Part shown: piece after piece, positions 27,350-36,114 of the stretch
Layout of the letters: each line of letters opens with the position of its first letter
Position numbering within the stretch: position 1 is the first letter of the stretch
NCBI GenBank assembly: GCA_944325175.1
Contig: CALUYZ010000005.1
Coordinates: 79,484-132,564 of the forward strand
Direction: 5' to 3'
From: Candidatus Gastranaerophilales bacterium
GTDB taxonomy: Bacteria > Cyanobacteriota > Vampirovibrionia > Gastranaerophilales > Gastranaerophilaceae
DNA: 53,081 nt
Position numbers and translations under genes: made by a program
Notes under the pieces: model-generated
The model's database searches: none
What the model was told of the DNA's origin: nothing
Seen by the model: only the letters and a program-made list of their open reading frames with translations

Positions 27350-27746
27350 CTTTCACCATTCCAATCACAACCGGCTGCTTAAAATCGGTAAAGTCAAAAA
27401 TTTGAAAAATATAAAAACCGCTATTATTAATTACAACATAGTCAGAAAATGTGGTTTTATTTTTTAACTCCAAAGTTCTATTATACAAATATTCATAACC
27501 CCAAAATTCAGATTTTTGATTTTCTTTTTTAAAAACTTGCAATTTTAAAAGACGAGTTTTGAATTGCTTAGGGTTATATACGGCAAAATAAATTCTATCT
27601 CCGACATTGAATTCATTTGTCGTATTGTATAATGTTTCTTTTGTAAAAGGTGTTTTAGAAAAAGCTATAATCGGTTTTTCTTTGTCACAGCCGCCTAAAA
27701 GCAAAGAAAGGAACAAAAAAGAAACTGTTAAAAAAGCTTTTTTCAC
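27342..27746 (-). CDS. putative lipoprotein
   Basis: 134 residues. The N-terminus MKKAFLTVSFLFLSLLLGGC is a lipoprotein signal with the lipobox LLGGC, acylated Cys at 20. The mature part is a single beta-rich domain (FNVGDRIYFAVYNPKQFKTRLLKLQVFKK, NNSGFYIFQIFDFTDFKQPVVIGMVKV) without a recognised family. It overlaps the TPR gene by 4 bases and the YkgJ gene by 8, so it is translationally coupled to both. It may act with the TPR protein at the cell envelope; this is inferred from context only. Confidence 0.8.
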   Translation of the reverse strand: MKKAFLTVSFLFLSLLLGGCDKEKPIIAFSKTPFTKETLYNTTNEFNVGDRIYFAVYNPKQFKTRLLKLQVFKKENQKSEFWGYEYLYNRTLELKNKTTFSDYVVINNSGFYIFQIFDFTDFKQPVVIGMVKVE

Positions 27747-29761
27747 TCTACAAGCCCTTCATAAAGAGATTTAATTTTTAATTCAGCTTGTTTTTTTAAG
27801 TCTTGATTGTCGGTTACTTCAATAAATTTTTCATAGTAATATATAGCATTATCTTTATCCTGCTTCTTTTCATAGCATTTGCCCATGCCCCAATATGCAT
27901 AAGAATATTTTGGATTTATTGCAAAAGCTTTTTCGAAATTTTTAATTGCGGAATCATAATCTGCTTTATCAAAATCGCAAAGCCCTATGTTAAAATAAGC
28001 ATTTTCATTGTTAGGATTAATCGAAAGTGCTTTATTATAATTTTGAACAGCATTAAGGTCATCTTTCAAATATTTATACATAGAGCCGATTTTTACATAT
28101 AAATTGTCATCATTAGGATATTTTTCAAGGCTTTTTTGATAAAGTTCCAATGCAGCTTCAAAATTGCCTGTTTTTGTGTAGCTGTCGGCCAAAAGTTCAA
28201 GTGAATCGTCATCGTTACTATCAAGCTCATACGCTTTTTTATAAGCATTTTGGGCAGTTTGTTCTTCATTTAAACTGCTTAAAGATTTACCGTATTCTTT
28301 ATAAACTTCTTTATCTGTAGGTGCCACTTGAATTGCTTTTTCATAAGATTCAACCACTTTTGTTTTTGCGCCCAAACCCTCATAGGTTTTAGCTAAGCCG
28401 ACATAGGCTTTTGAATTGTCAGGATTTTGAGCAACGGCAGCCATATATATTTCTTTTGCTTTTCTAAAATCTTTTTCTTTTACAAGCGAATTTGCCCACT
28501 CTACAGAGTTTGAATAAATACTGTTTGAAATTTCAGACTTTTTAATTCCAAACTCTTCTAAGTCTGAGGGTTCAAAATATGAAAGTTTTCTGTAAATATT
28601 GTCTGCATCTCTATATTGTTTTAATGCTTCTAAACAAAGCCCTTTATTATATGCTGCCCTTAAATTTTTAGAATTTACGGCAAGTTCTTCATCGTATATG
28701 CTAAGCGCATTTTCAAATTCTCCATTTTGAAAATAACTTTTTGCAAGCTCGTTTTTAATGTCAAAATCAGATGAAATTTTTACACCCTTTTGAAGAACAC
28801 TTATAGCATAGTTAGGATTGTTGTTTTTCTGATACAAAATACCAAGGTTCATATAAGCATTTTTGTCGTTGGGATAAGCCTTGATATAGTCTTGATATGC
28901 AGCTATGGCTTCATCAACTCTGCCCATTTGTTCAAGCAATTTTCCATAATCAAATTTTAAATTATCCAATTCAGGATTAAGCTGAAAAGCTTTTTTATAA
29001 TTTTGATATGCGTCTTCATTTTGCTTTAAATAAGACTGCACAACAGCCAAGTTGCCGTATGAAATGTAATCTTGAGGGTTAATTTGAACAGCTTTTTCAA
29101 AATTTTCTTTTGCTTTAAGATATTGATTATCTCTCAAATAAGCAAGCCCAAGTTCGGCATAAGATTTAAAATTGTCAGGATTTTGGTTTTTAACGCTTTC
29201 AAATTCCAAAATTGCATTTTTGTAATCTTTTAAGTTCAAATAGCTGTTAGCAAGAAGGTTTTTTGCTTCTTTGTTATAAGGGTATGAAGTCATGAATTTA
29301 CGATAAAAGCCTATTGCATCGTTATATTCTTGATTATAAAACTTTGAATTTGCCAAATTGAGATAGTTGTATTTGTAATCAGGCATGATAGATTGCGCCC
29401 TTTGGTATTGCTCAAAAGCATTTTTATAATCACCCTTTTGTTGGTAAATATTGCCCAAACTAATGTATAAAAAAGCATCGCTCGGGTTTAGTTCTATTGC
29501 TTTATTGTAATAGTTTATGGCATTTTCAATTTCACCGTTTCTTGCGTAAAGCCCTGCTAATTTAACCACTAATGTAGGCTCATCTTTAGAATTGTTTAAA
29601 GCCTTTTGAATAAGGTCTATTGCATCGTCAAAACGGTTATAATTTTCAAATTTTATTGCTTCCTGATACAATTTATTTGCTTCAGGAGACATTTTTGCAT
29701 AGGTTGGAAGACAAATAAGCAAAGTTAAAAGAAATATTGCACTATATTTTTTATTTATCAT
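27743..29761 (-). CDS. secreted tetratricopeptide-repeat protein
   Basis: 672 residues. The signal peptide is MINKKYSAIFLLTLLICLPTYA, cleaved before KMSPEAN. The remainder is almost entirely TPR units of 34 residues (for example AINYYNKAIELNPSDAFLYISLGNIYQQKGDYKNAFEQYQRA), about seventeen to eighteen by eye, broken by a slightly irregular section near 385-420. It probably forms a superhelical scaffold in the periplasm. An AAGGAG site precedes the ATG. It is coupled to the following lipoprotein gene. No enzymatic domain is present. Confidence 0.93.
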   Translation of the reverse strand: MINKKYSAIFLLTLLICLPTYAKMSPEANKLYQEAIKFENYNRFDDAIDLIQKALNNSKDEPTLVVKLAGLYARNGEIENAINYYNKAIELNPSDAFLYISLGNIYQQKGDYKNAFEQYQRAQSIMPDYKYNYLNLANSKFYNQEYNDAIGFYRKFMTSYPYNKEAKNLLANSYLNLKDYKNAILEFESVKNQNPDNFKSYAELGLAYLRDNQYLKAKENFEKAVQINPQDYISYGNLAVVQSYLKQNEDAYQNYKKAFQLNPELDNLKFDYGKLLEQMGRVDEAIAAYQDYIKAYPNDKNAYMNLGILYQKNNNPNYAISVLQKGVKISSDFDIKNELAKSYFQNGEFENALSIYDEELAVNSKNLRAAYNKGLCLEALKQYRDADNIYRKLSYFEPSDLEEFGIKKSEISNSIYSNSVEWANSLVKEKDFRKAKEIYMAAVAQNPDNSKAYVGLAKTYEGLGAKTKVVESYEKAIQVAPTDKEVYKEYGKSLSSLNEEQTAQNAYKKAYELDSNDDDSLELLADSYTKTGNFEAALELYQKSLEKYPNDDNLYVKIGSMYKYLKDDLNAVQNYNKALSINPNNENAYFNIGLCDFDKADYDSAIKNFEKAFAINPKYSYAYWGMGKCYEKKQDKDNAIYYYEKFIEVTDNQDLKKQAELKIKSLYEGLVE

Positions 29762-29764
29762 AAT

Positions 29765-30550
29765 TTAAACTCCTTTTAGCCTACTTTTGGTTTCTTCCAT
29801 TACTTTGAAAGCTTTACTTTTTTTATTGCCGGTTATTTCAATATACTTCTTTAAAAGATTAAAGCAACTGTTTGTAACTTTTTCATTTACTATATCATCA
29901 TATTTTGTTTTTAAATGTATGGGTGTTTCGTTTAAAGCAATCAAAAATTCACGAATCTTTTCATGCATTTTAACATAATGAACTTGTTCTATGGCACAAT
30001 CCACACAGGCAATTCCACCCGTTTCAGGTGAAAACAAAACACTTCCTGTCGGCTCTGAAGAACATTTTAAACACCTTTTAAGCTCAATTCCAAAACCCGA
30101 TAATTTCATAAAAGCAAGTTGAAATTTAATTGCAGAAAGCAAAATACGGGTTTTATCCTGTGCGTTTTGAATGTTGTCTAATGTTTTATACAATAAATTA
30201 TAAATTTCCTCGTTTTGAGCTTTTTCAGAGTTATCAGCGGTGCAAAAAATATTAATTGCCTCTGTAATATAAATTGCCATTGTCAATTTATCAAGATTAT
30301 ATCTTAATTTATTGAAAGAATTTATTGCAGATGCTTCTTTTATTATGTCTAAATTTCTTCTTTCCGATAAAACCAAACTGTTAGCGACAAGTGCCTGAGA
30401 AGCTGCACCCAGTTTACTTTTTGGACGCTTAACACCCTTTGCAATGCCTCTAATCAACCCCATATCTTTTGAAAACATTACAACTATATTATCAAATTCG
30501 CTTATGGGATAGGTTTTAATATTTATAGCATCTGTTGAATAATTTTGCAT
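29765..30550 (-). CDS. recO: DNA repair protein RecO
   Basis: RecFOR-pathway annealing/mediator protein; partner RecR is also in this window. 261 residues. The N-terminal OB-fold has AINIKTYPISEFDNIVVMFSKDMGLIRGIAKGVKRPKSKLG. The helical domain carries a C4 zinc site, CLKC...CVDC, near 160-186. The C-terminal helices end with the typical TGNKKSKAFKVME. It follows the sirtuin-like protein gene by 3 bases and precedes the TPR gene by 3, in one operon. Confidence 0.93.
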   Translation of the reverse strand: MQNYSTDAINIKTYPISEFDNIVVMFSKDMGLIRGIAKGVKRPKSKLGAASQALVANSLVLSERRNLDIIKEASAINSFNKLRYNLDKLTMAIYITEAINIFCTADNSEKAQNEEIYNLLYKTLDNIQNAQDKTRILLSAIKFQLAFMKLSGFGIELKRCLKCSSEPTGSVLFSPETGGIACVDCAIEQVHYVKMHEKIREFLIALNETPIHLKTKYDDIVNEKVTNSCFNLLKKYIEITGNKKSKAFKVMEETKSRLKGV

Positions 30551-30553
30551 ATT

Positions 30554-32038
30554 TTAAGCATTAACCTTAACTGTAGACATTTCGGAATTTATAAATTCCT
30601 CGCATAGGGCATCTTCTGTGGTAAAATCTGTTTTAATTTCCACGGAAGGATTTATTTCAAGAAACATTTGTCTGTAGTATTCCTTTTTAGTTGTTTCTTT
30701 TGATAGAATATAAACCTTTTTAGGTTTTGAAGATTCAAAAGCTGTTTTTAAGAATAAAGAAGTTAAGGCACGTGTACCTTCAAGAGGCGGATTAATTAAA
30801 ATCCAAGTTTCAGCCTTTGACATTGCAGATATTCCTGAAAGAAAATTGAAAACATCTGCATTGGATTCATAATTTAGAGCCTCGTATAAATTAGGATACA
30901 TAACACCGTTACATTCCGAACAAAGTGCGGTAAGAATTTTATTTTCAGTTGAAATTATGGTTTCTTTTTTTCCGCATTTAGGGCAATAAAAAATATTTGA
31001 AAGACCAAACAAAGGAATAACTTCAATTTCTTTGCCCTGAACTTGTTTAGTGCTGACGTTTTTAATTTTAAAATTTATATTCAAATCAACAAAAGTTTTA
31101 AGTAAGTCATCACTTTTTGATGTAGTGACAAAATAAACATCGCCTTTAATGGTATTAAGCATTTTTAAAATTTCTGCATATTCATCCGTTTGTACATCGA
31201 CCGTGCTTTTTACAATCGGCGCATCAACTATGGGGTTAGCATCTTTATTTAAAGCAAGAGAATCAAGCTCGAGCCTGTAACTTTTGTTTTTAAAATAGTC
31301 AATAAAAGGTGCTTTGTCATCATAAAATACGGCAACATTATTTAAAGTAAGTTCATTTTCAGAAATTAATTTAAAAGAAGATGTTTTTTCCAAAGAAGAA
31401 TTATCAAAATTTTGCACATTGGCTTGAACAGGTGTTTCATCTATACTGTTTACCATATTTATAGCGGCATCTTTTGGCGTAAAAATGACCGGTTCTTCTT
31501 CTTTATTATTATAAGATTCATCTGAGACAGAGTCTTGTTCAAAAGAAGTTTCATTTTCATCTTTTGAAGTTGTATTACTGTTTTCAACAACTGAATTATC
31601 CGAAAGCGAAGTTATTGAAGAAGGGTTTTGAAAAAGCGTGAAAGAGCTGCTTTTATCAGGTTCAACAGGAGTAATTTCATTTTCTTTTGGCTGCATTTCA
31701 GATGAATTTGTTTCATCAGAATTTTTTATTAATTTAAAACTGAACTTATTCTCCTCTTCAGGCTGATTAACTAAAGACAAAGAACTTTCAGGCTCTTTAT
31801 TGCTTAAAATGTCATTTATTGTCTTTGTTAAAAGTTCTTTAATATCATTTGGAATTTCTTGCTCTTCAACATAAGATAAAATTTGCCTTAAATCATCGAG
31901 CAGTTGAAATTTATAGCCTGTATGATATTTTTCGTGCAATTTGTGTGCACCCATTTGCAAAAGCTGCATGTCATCTCTTTTAAGAGCAACATACAATCTT
32001 TTAACTGTCATATCTTCTGCTTCCGGAAATGGCGCCAT
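30554..32038 (-). CDS. hypothetical protein with N-terminal helical domain, disordered linker and CxxC/CxxC Rossmann-like end
   Basis: 494 residues, not recognised as a named family. Residues 1-80 look like a helical bundle (DMTVKRLYVALKRDDMQLLQMGAHKLHEKY). Residues 80-235 are Ser/Asn/Glu rich and probably disordered, with three short motifs SFKLIKN (100), SFTLFQN (132) and SFKLISEN (221). The end holds VYFVTTSKSDDLLK, a zinc site with Cys352/355 and Cys373/376, and TWILINPPLEGT, in an order that recalls sirtuins, though the NAD-binding GAGxS is not evident. A GGAG site supports the start. It lies 17 bases after pilT. Confidence 0.8.
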   Translation of the reverse strand: MAPFPEAEDMTVKRLYVALKRDDMQLLQMGAHKLHEKYHTGYKFQLLDDLRQILSYVEEQEIPNDIKELLTKTINDILSNKEPESSLSLVNQPEEENKFSFKLIKNSDETNSSEMQPKENEITPVEPDKSSSFTLFQNPSSITSLSDNSVVENSNTTSKDENETSFEQDSVSDESYNNKEEEPVIFTPKDAAINMVNSIDETPVQANVQNFDNSSLEKTSSFKLISENELTLNNVAVFYDDKAPFIDYFKNKSYRLELDSLALNKDANPIVDAPIVKSTVDVQTDEYAEILKMLNTIKGDVYFVTTSKSDDLLKTFVDLNINFKIKNVSTKQVQGKEIEVIPLFGLSNIFYCPKCGKKETIISTENKILTALCSECNGVMYPNLYEALNYESNADVFNFLSGISAMSKAETWILINPPLEGTRALTSLFLKTAFESSKPKKVYILSKETTKKEYYRQMFLEINPSVEIKTDFTTEDALCEEFINSEMSTVKVNA

Positions 32039-32055
32039 AACAAAATCTCCTTATT

Positions 32056-33153
32056 TTAAATTAAATTACCTGAAGTTGGGTCACAAAGCCCGTGGTAGAT
32101 ACCCCTCATCATTTGATAAAGTTCTGTAGGATTATCACTATATTCAATAGCAACCTCTTTTTCAACAAAATCAAGTTTATATAAATTATAAATTGACGAG
32201 TTCATATTACATAAGTTTTGATTATTGGTTCTGGAAATAAGCTGATCAATATCATTCATTTTATCTTTTGCGATGTAATCTGCAATGGCAGGAGTGCTGG
32301 ACATAATTTCAAGTGCAGGAACAAGCCCGCCGCCTTTTTTGGGCAAAAGTTTCTGCGCTATTGTGCCTTTAAGTGCAACAGAAAGCCTTTTTCTTATAAA
32401 TTCTTTTTGATCGGTTTCAAATAGTCCGACAATTCTGTTTATTGTTTGCGTTGCAGAATTTGTATGCACGGTTGAAAGCACAAAATGCCCTGTTTCTGCT
32501 GCAGAAATTGCGGCTTCAACTGTTTCTTTGTCCCTTATTTCGCCTATTACGATAATGTCGGGGTCTTGTCTTAATGCATATTTTATACCGTCAGGAAAAT
32601 CAGGAACGTCAATGCCTAAGCCCCTTTGAGTTATTAAACACTTTTTATCCGAATATAAAAATTCAACCGGGTCTTCTATTGTAATAATATGTTTTCTTTG
32701 CGTTTTGTTTATATTTTCAATCATGGAAGCAATGGTTGTAGATTTGCCTGAACCGGTTGCGCCTGTTATTAAAAGAATTCCTGAATTAAATTCCGTAAAA
32801 TGCTGAATTGAAGGCGGAAGCATTAATTGCTCAAAAGTTGGAATATCATAAGGAATTAACCTCATGGTTATTTTAGGCATGCCTAAATCTTTGCAGTAAT
32901 TAACCCTATATCTTGAAACACCTTTTAATTCGTAGGTAAAATCAAGGTCGGTTGCATCTTTTAATTTATGTTGAATATCCTTATGTAAAATTGTAGATAA
33001 AATACTATCAAAATCATCTTCTGTTAATGCGGGGGTATCCAGCCTTTGAATTTCACCTGATATTCTTAAAGAAGGTTGTTTTCCAAGCATTAGATGAACA
33101 TCGGATGCCTTTACTTTTGATACTTTTTCCAAGAATGAATTAATATTAAACAT
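32056..33153 (-). CDS. pilT: type IV pilus retraction ATPase PilT
   Basis: Hexameric ATPase that depolymerises type IV pili at the inner membrane. 365 residues from the Met at 33153 (MFNINSFLEKVSKVKASDVHLMLGKQPSLRI, the usual beginning). A longer frame from 33207 is possible, but a TATAAT lies inside that extension (33198-33193). Walker A is GATGSGKSTT (Lys137). The Asp box is TIEDPVEF, Walker B is DPDIIVIGEIRDKETVEAA, and the His box is STVHTNSATQTINRI. No pilB or pilC is adjacent; pseudopilin genes lie 16 kb away. Confidence 0.93.
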   Translation of the reverse strand: MFNINSFLEKVSKVKASDVHLMLGKQPSLRISGEIQRLDTPALTEDDFDSILSTILHKDIQHKLKDATDLDFTYELKGVSRYRVNYCKDLGMPKITMRLIPYDIPTFEQLMLPPSIQHFTEFNSGILLITGATGSGKSTTIASMIENINKTQRKHIITIEDPVEFLYSDKKCLITQRGLGIDVPDFPDGIKYALRQDPDIIVIGEIRDKETVEAAISAAETGHFVLSTVHTNSATQTINRIVGLFETDQKEFIRKRLSVALKGTIAQKLLPKKGGGLVPALEIMSSTPAIADYIAKDKMNDIDQLISRTNNQNLCNMNSSIYNLYKLDFVEKEVAIEYSDNPTELYQMMRGIYHGLCDPTSGNLI

Positions 33154-33192
33154 AAAATTTAAACCGCTAATCCTCAAAATAAACTCATATAC

Positions 33193-33198
33193 ATTATA
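33193..33198 (-). promoter_or_regulatory. -10-like box of the pilT operon
   Basis: TATAAT on the minus strand, 39 bases before the preferred pilT start. It falls inside the longer alternative reading frame and so argues for the shorter protein. No -35 of quality was found. Confidence 0.35.
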
Positions 33199-33358
33199 AT
33201 AGCCCATAGTGGATTTAATGGCATTTTTTGTTACAAACTTATTGTTTTTTATTAAGAAATATTAAGAAATTTATTTTAAAACGGCAATTTGCTCTAAGTA
33301 AAATTGTTTATTAAATTGTAAGGTTAGTATTAAAAAGTATTTTCGGAAGGAAGTTTTT

Positions 33359-34114
33359 ATGGGAATTGCAACAATTAACAGCCAATATACCGGTTTAAAC
33401 GGATTATCAGGCTATGGTTCAACTTATTTTACAGGCGGCGGTTTATACAGTGATTCATACGTAGAAAATGCAAAATCAAACATTGCAAACAGCTACGAAT
33501 TAAGCGCAACCTCAAGTTCTTATTCAAACAAAAATACAGTATCATCATCAAGCTTTGCTCAACAATGCCAAGCAATAGAATATTTATTGCAACAAGGCAG
33601 AACAGATGATGCAATGGCAAAATATAACGATTTATACAACGATATGGCTTCAAATTCATATTATGAAGGCTATAGCGAGAATGAAATTAAAACCTTATTG
33701 CAAGATAAATATATGACAGCAACAGGCACAACAATCGTAAATGACATAAATCAAAATGCATCATCAGCATTTGAAAGCGGTCTTGAAAGCTCAATTCCTG
33801 TTTTAGGTTTATTATTTAACCAAAATTCATCAGACGATTTTGTAGCCGAGGCAACAGGCACAGAAGTTTCAGGCTGGTCAAGCGTTAAAAAAGGCGCAGG
33901 CGTTGTAGCAGGTGTCGGTTTAAGTGCAGCAGCAGGCGCAGGTTTAGAAGTAGGTGCAAGCGTAATTAAAAACCTTAAATCAGGTACAAAAATTACAGAA
34001 GCAATTTCAAAAGCAACTTCAGGCAAAGGTAAAATCGTAGCAGCATGCATTGCAGGCGGTGCAGCACTTCTTACATTTGTCGGAAACAAACTTTTTAATT
34101 CCGATAACAAATAA
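33359..34114 (+). CDS. hypothetical protein with Gly/Ala-rich C-terminal segments (251 aa)
   Basis: Not recognised. It begins MGIATINSQYTGLNGLSGYGSTYFTGGG, fitting the N-terminal pattern of other unannotated proteins here. A Ser/Asn/Tyr-rich region follows, then a helical part (CQAIEYLLQQGRTDDAMAKYNDLYNDM), which looks like one TPR-like hairpin. The C-terminus has two glycine-zipper-like hydrophobic stretches (GAGVVAGVGLSAAAGAGLEVGASVI and IVAACIAGGAALLTFVG) that could span or insert into a membrane. There is no cleavable signal. A GGAAGGA site precedes the ATG. A terminator follows. Single-gene unit, divergent from pilT. Confidence 0.8.
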   Translation: MGIATINSQYTGLNGLSGYGSTYFTGGGLYSDSYVENAKSNIANSYELSATSSSYSNKNTVSSSSFAQQCQAIEYLLQQGRTDDAMAKYNDLYNDMASNSYYEGYSENEIKTLLQDKYMTATGTTIVNDINQNASSAFESGLESSIPVLGLLFNQNSSDDFVAEATGTEVSGWSSVKKGAGVVAGVGLSAAAGAGLEVGASVIKNLKSGTKITEAISKATSGKGKIVAACIAGGAALLTFVGNKLFNSDNK

Positions 34115-34140
34115 CTCTCCGAAAAAATACTAACTTTATT

Positions 34141-34167
34141 AAAAGACGCAAAAATTTTGCGTCTTTT
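34141..34167. terminator. intrinsic terminator
   Basis: AAAAGACGCAAAA and TTTTGCGTCTTTTT form an almost perfect hairpin with a T-run. It separates the Gly/Ala-rich gene from metX, whose -10-like box comes right after. Confidence 0.85.
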
Positions 34168-34194
34168 TCATTTAATGTGATAAAATTCAAAGTT

Positions 34195-35289
34195 ATGGAA
34201 TCTGTTGATATAGTACAAACTAAATATTATAATCTGAACAATGCACTTGAGCTTGAATGTGGCAAAAAAATTTCTAATGTCACGGTTGCCTATGAAACCT
34301 ACGGCAACTTAAACAAAGAAGGTGACAATGCAATTTTAATATGTCATGCTCTGACAGGCGATGCCCATGCTGCCTTTAAAAATAACGAAAATGACAAAAA
34401 ACCCGGCTGGTGGGACACTATGATAGGACCCAATAAGGCATTTGATACAAACAAATATTTTGTCATTTGTTCAAATGTGCTTGGCGGCTGCAAAGGAACA
34501 ACAGGTCCTGCATCCATAAACCCTGATACAGGTAAACAATATGGTCACCTGTTCCCTGTTATTACAGTTGAAGATATGGTAAAAGTTCAATATGAACTAA
34601 TAAACCACCTCGGAGTAAAAAAATTAACCGTTGTTGGCGGCTCTATGGGCGGTATGCAAGCCATTGAATGGTCAATCAGCCATCCTGAATTGGTAAAATC
34701 GGTTATTATAATTGCTGCTGCTGCAAGGCTTTCTGCACAAGGCATTGCATTTAATGCCGTCGGAAGAAATGCTATTTTATCGGACCCCAATTTTAATAAC
34801 GGCGATTATTATGATAAAAAACATCCTGAAGTAGGGCTTTCTATTGCAAGAATGATAGGTCATATCACATATTTATCAGAAACATCGATGCACAAAAAAT
34901 TCGGAAGAAATTTCAAAGATAAGCCTAATTTTGACTTTGGGGTTGACTTTGAGGTTGAGTCATATCTTGATCATCAAGGAAGAATATTTGTTGACAGGTT
35001 TGATGCCAACAGTTATCTATATATTACAAAAGCCGTAGATTATTATGACCCTATTTCAAAATACGGTTCATTAGAAAATGCATTTAAAAATACTAACGGC
35101 AAATTTCTTGTTATTTCATTTACATCAGACTGGCTTTTTTCAACTGCACAGGCAAAAGAAATTGTTAATGCGCTAATCAAAATAGATAAAAATGTTTCAT
35201 TTATTGAAATTGAAAGCCCTTGCGGGCATGACGCATTTTTATTGGAATTTGACAAACAAACAAGAATTATAAAAGCATTTTTAACATAA
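34195..35289 (+). CDS. metX: homoserine O-acetyltransferase
   Basis: Acylates homoserine in methionine synthesis. 364 residues from the ATG at 34195; a GTG at 34177 would add six. Alpha/beta-hydrolase fold with NAILICHALTGDAHA, FVICSNVLGGCKGTTGPASINP (family fingerprint) and the nucleophile elbow VVGGSMGGMQAIEW (Ser150). The C-terminal acid and histidine are in SFTSDWLFS and SPCGHDAFLLE. No Shine-Dalgarno; TAAAAT ends eight bases before the ATG. Followed 13 bases later by metW. Whether acetyl- or succinyl-CoA is used cannot be decided from what I see. Confidence 0.95.
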   Translation: MESVDIVQTKYYNLNNALELECGKKISNVTVAYETYGNLNKEGDNAILICHALTGDAHAAFKNNENDKKPGWWDTMIGPNKAFDTNKYFVICSNVLGGCKGTTGPASINPDTGKQYGHLFPVITVEDMVKVQYELINHLGVKKLTVVGGSMGGMQAIEWSISHPELVKSVIIIAAAARLSAQGIAFNAVGRNAILSDPNFNNGDYYDKKHPEVGLSIARMIGHITYLSETSMHKKFGRNFKDKPNFDFGVDFEVESYLDHQGRIFVDRFDANSYLYITKAVDYYDPISKYGSLENAFKNTNGKFLVISFTSDWLFSTAQAKEIVNALIKIDKNVSFIEIESPCGHDAFLLEFDKQTRIIKAFLT

Positions 35290-35302
35290 CAAAGGAAACA
35301 TT

Positions 35303-35899
35303 TTGGGAAAAACATTAAATTATTCACAAATAACAAAACTTGTACCAACGGGTGCAAAAATATTGGATTTAGGATGCGGTGACGGTTATCTTTTCAAAAA
35401 ACTTGTAAATGAAAAAAAAGTAACCGGAGTTGGCATTGAAATTAACGAAGATGAAGCAATTAAGGCAATAGAAAAAGGTTTATCGGTTATTCAAGGCGAT
35501 ATAGATAAAGGTTTAAAACAATTTTTTGATAAAAGTTTTGACTATGCAATTTTAAACCAAACGGTTCAATCAACTGATAAGCCCGATTATGTAATAGAGG
35601 AAATGTTAAGAGTTTCAAAATGCGCAATAGTAGCGTTTCCTAATTTCGCATACTGGAGAGTAAGATTTTATTTATTTTTCAAAGGAAAAATGCCTAAATC
35701 AAAGGCATTGCCTTACGAATGGTACAACACCCCAAACATTCACCTTAACACCATTAAAGATTTTTATGAATTTTGCAAAAAAAGAGACATAAAAATTTTA
35801 GAGGCAGTATATTTAGCAAAAAATAAAGCAAGAAAGAAAATTTTCAGACCGCTTGCAAACTTTTTCAGTGAAGAGGCAATTTTTGTAATTTCAAAATAA
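35303..35899 (+). CDS. metW: methionine biosynthesis protein MetW
   Basis: 198-residue class I SAM-dependent methyltransferase-like protein that accompanies MetX in many bacteria. SAM motif I is ILDLGCGDGYLFKKL, with GVGIEINEDEAI following. The MetW-specific stretch AFPNFAYWRVRFYLFFKGKMPKSKALPYEWYNTPNIHLNTIKDF is very well kept. The start is TTG, supported by AAAGGA six bases upstream. Forms a two-gene unit with metX. The exact role is unclear; it may support MetX activity. Confidence 0.94.
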   Translation: MGKTLNYSQITKLVPTGAKILDLGCGDGYLFKKLVNEKKVTGVGIEINEDEAIKAIEKGLSVIQGDIDKGLKQFFDKSFDYAILNQTVQSTDKPDYVIEEMLRVSKCAIVAFPNFAYWRVRFYLFFKGKMPKSKALPYEWYNTPNIHLNTIKDFYEFCKKRDIKILEAVYLAKNKARKKIFRPLANFFSEEAIFVISK

Positions 35900-36091
35900 T
35901 TAATTTTTCTTCATATCCTTTGCCTTTTTGACCAAACCGCATTTTATACAAGCAAAAACTTTTTTGGTAGAATCCACAGGCAAAAATGTATGGTCACAGT
36001 TTTTATATTCATCAGAAAAATCTGTATCAATTTTCTTTTCAGGATTTTTTATTTTATCTATAATAGTAGAAATTAATTCAAAGATATACAT
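35900..36091 (-). CDS. small zinc-ribbon-like protein (63 aa)
   Basis: Unrecognised 63-residue protein. The C-terminal half, CDHTFLPVDSTKKVFACIKCGLVKK, gives C-x-H and C-x2-C ligands spaced like a small zinc ribbon. The N-terminal half (MYIFELISTIIDKIKNPEKK) is an amphipathic helix. The stop touches the stop of metW with no gap. The start has only a weak ribosome-binding site. A regulatory or adaptor role is possible but not shown. Confidence 0.62.
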   Translation of the reverse strand: MYIFELISTIIDKIKNPEKKIDTDFSDEYKNCDHTFLPVDSTKKVFACIKCGLVKKAKDMKKN

Positions 36092-36099
36092 ATTTTAAT

Positions 36100-36105
36100 T
36101 ATAAT
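36100..36105 (+). promoter_or_regulatory. -10-like box of the TIM-barrel gene
   Basis: A perfect TATAAT ends nine bases before the ATG at 36115, with no Shine-Dalgarno between; probable leaderless start. Confidence 0.35.
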
Positions 36106-36114
36106 AAAATAACT

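Noticed and set aside
34115..34194. SAM riboswitch before metX
   Set aside because: Only a terminator of the previous gene and a -10-like box fit in the 80 bases.
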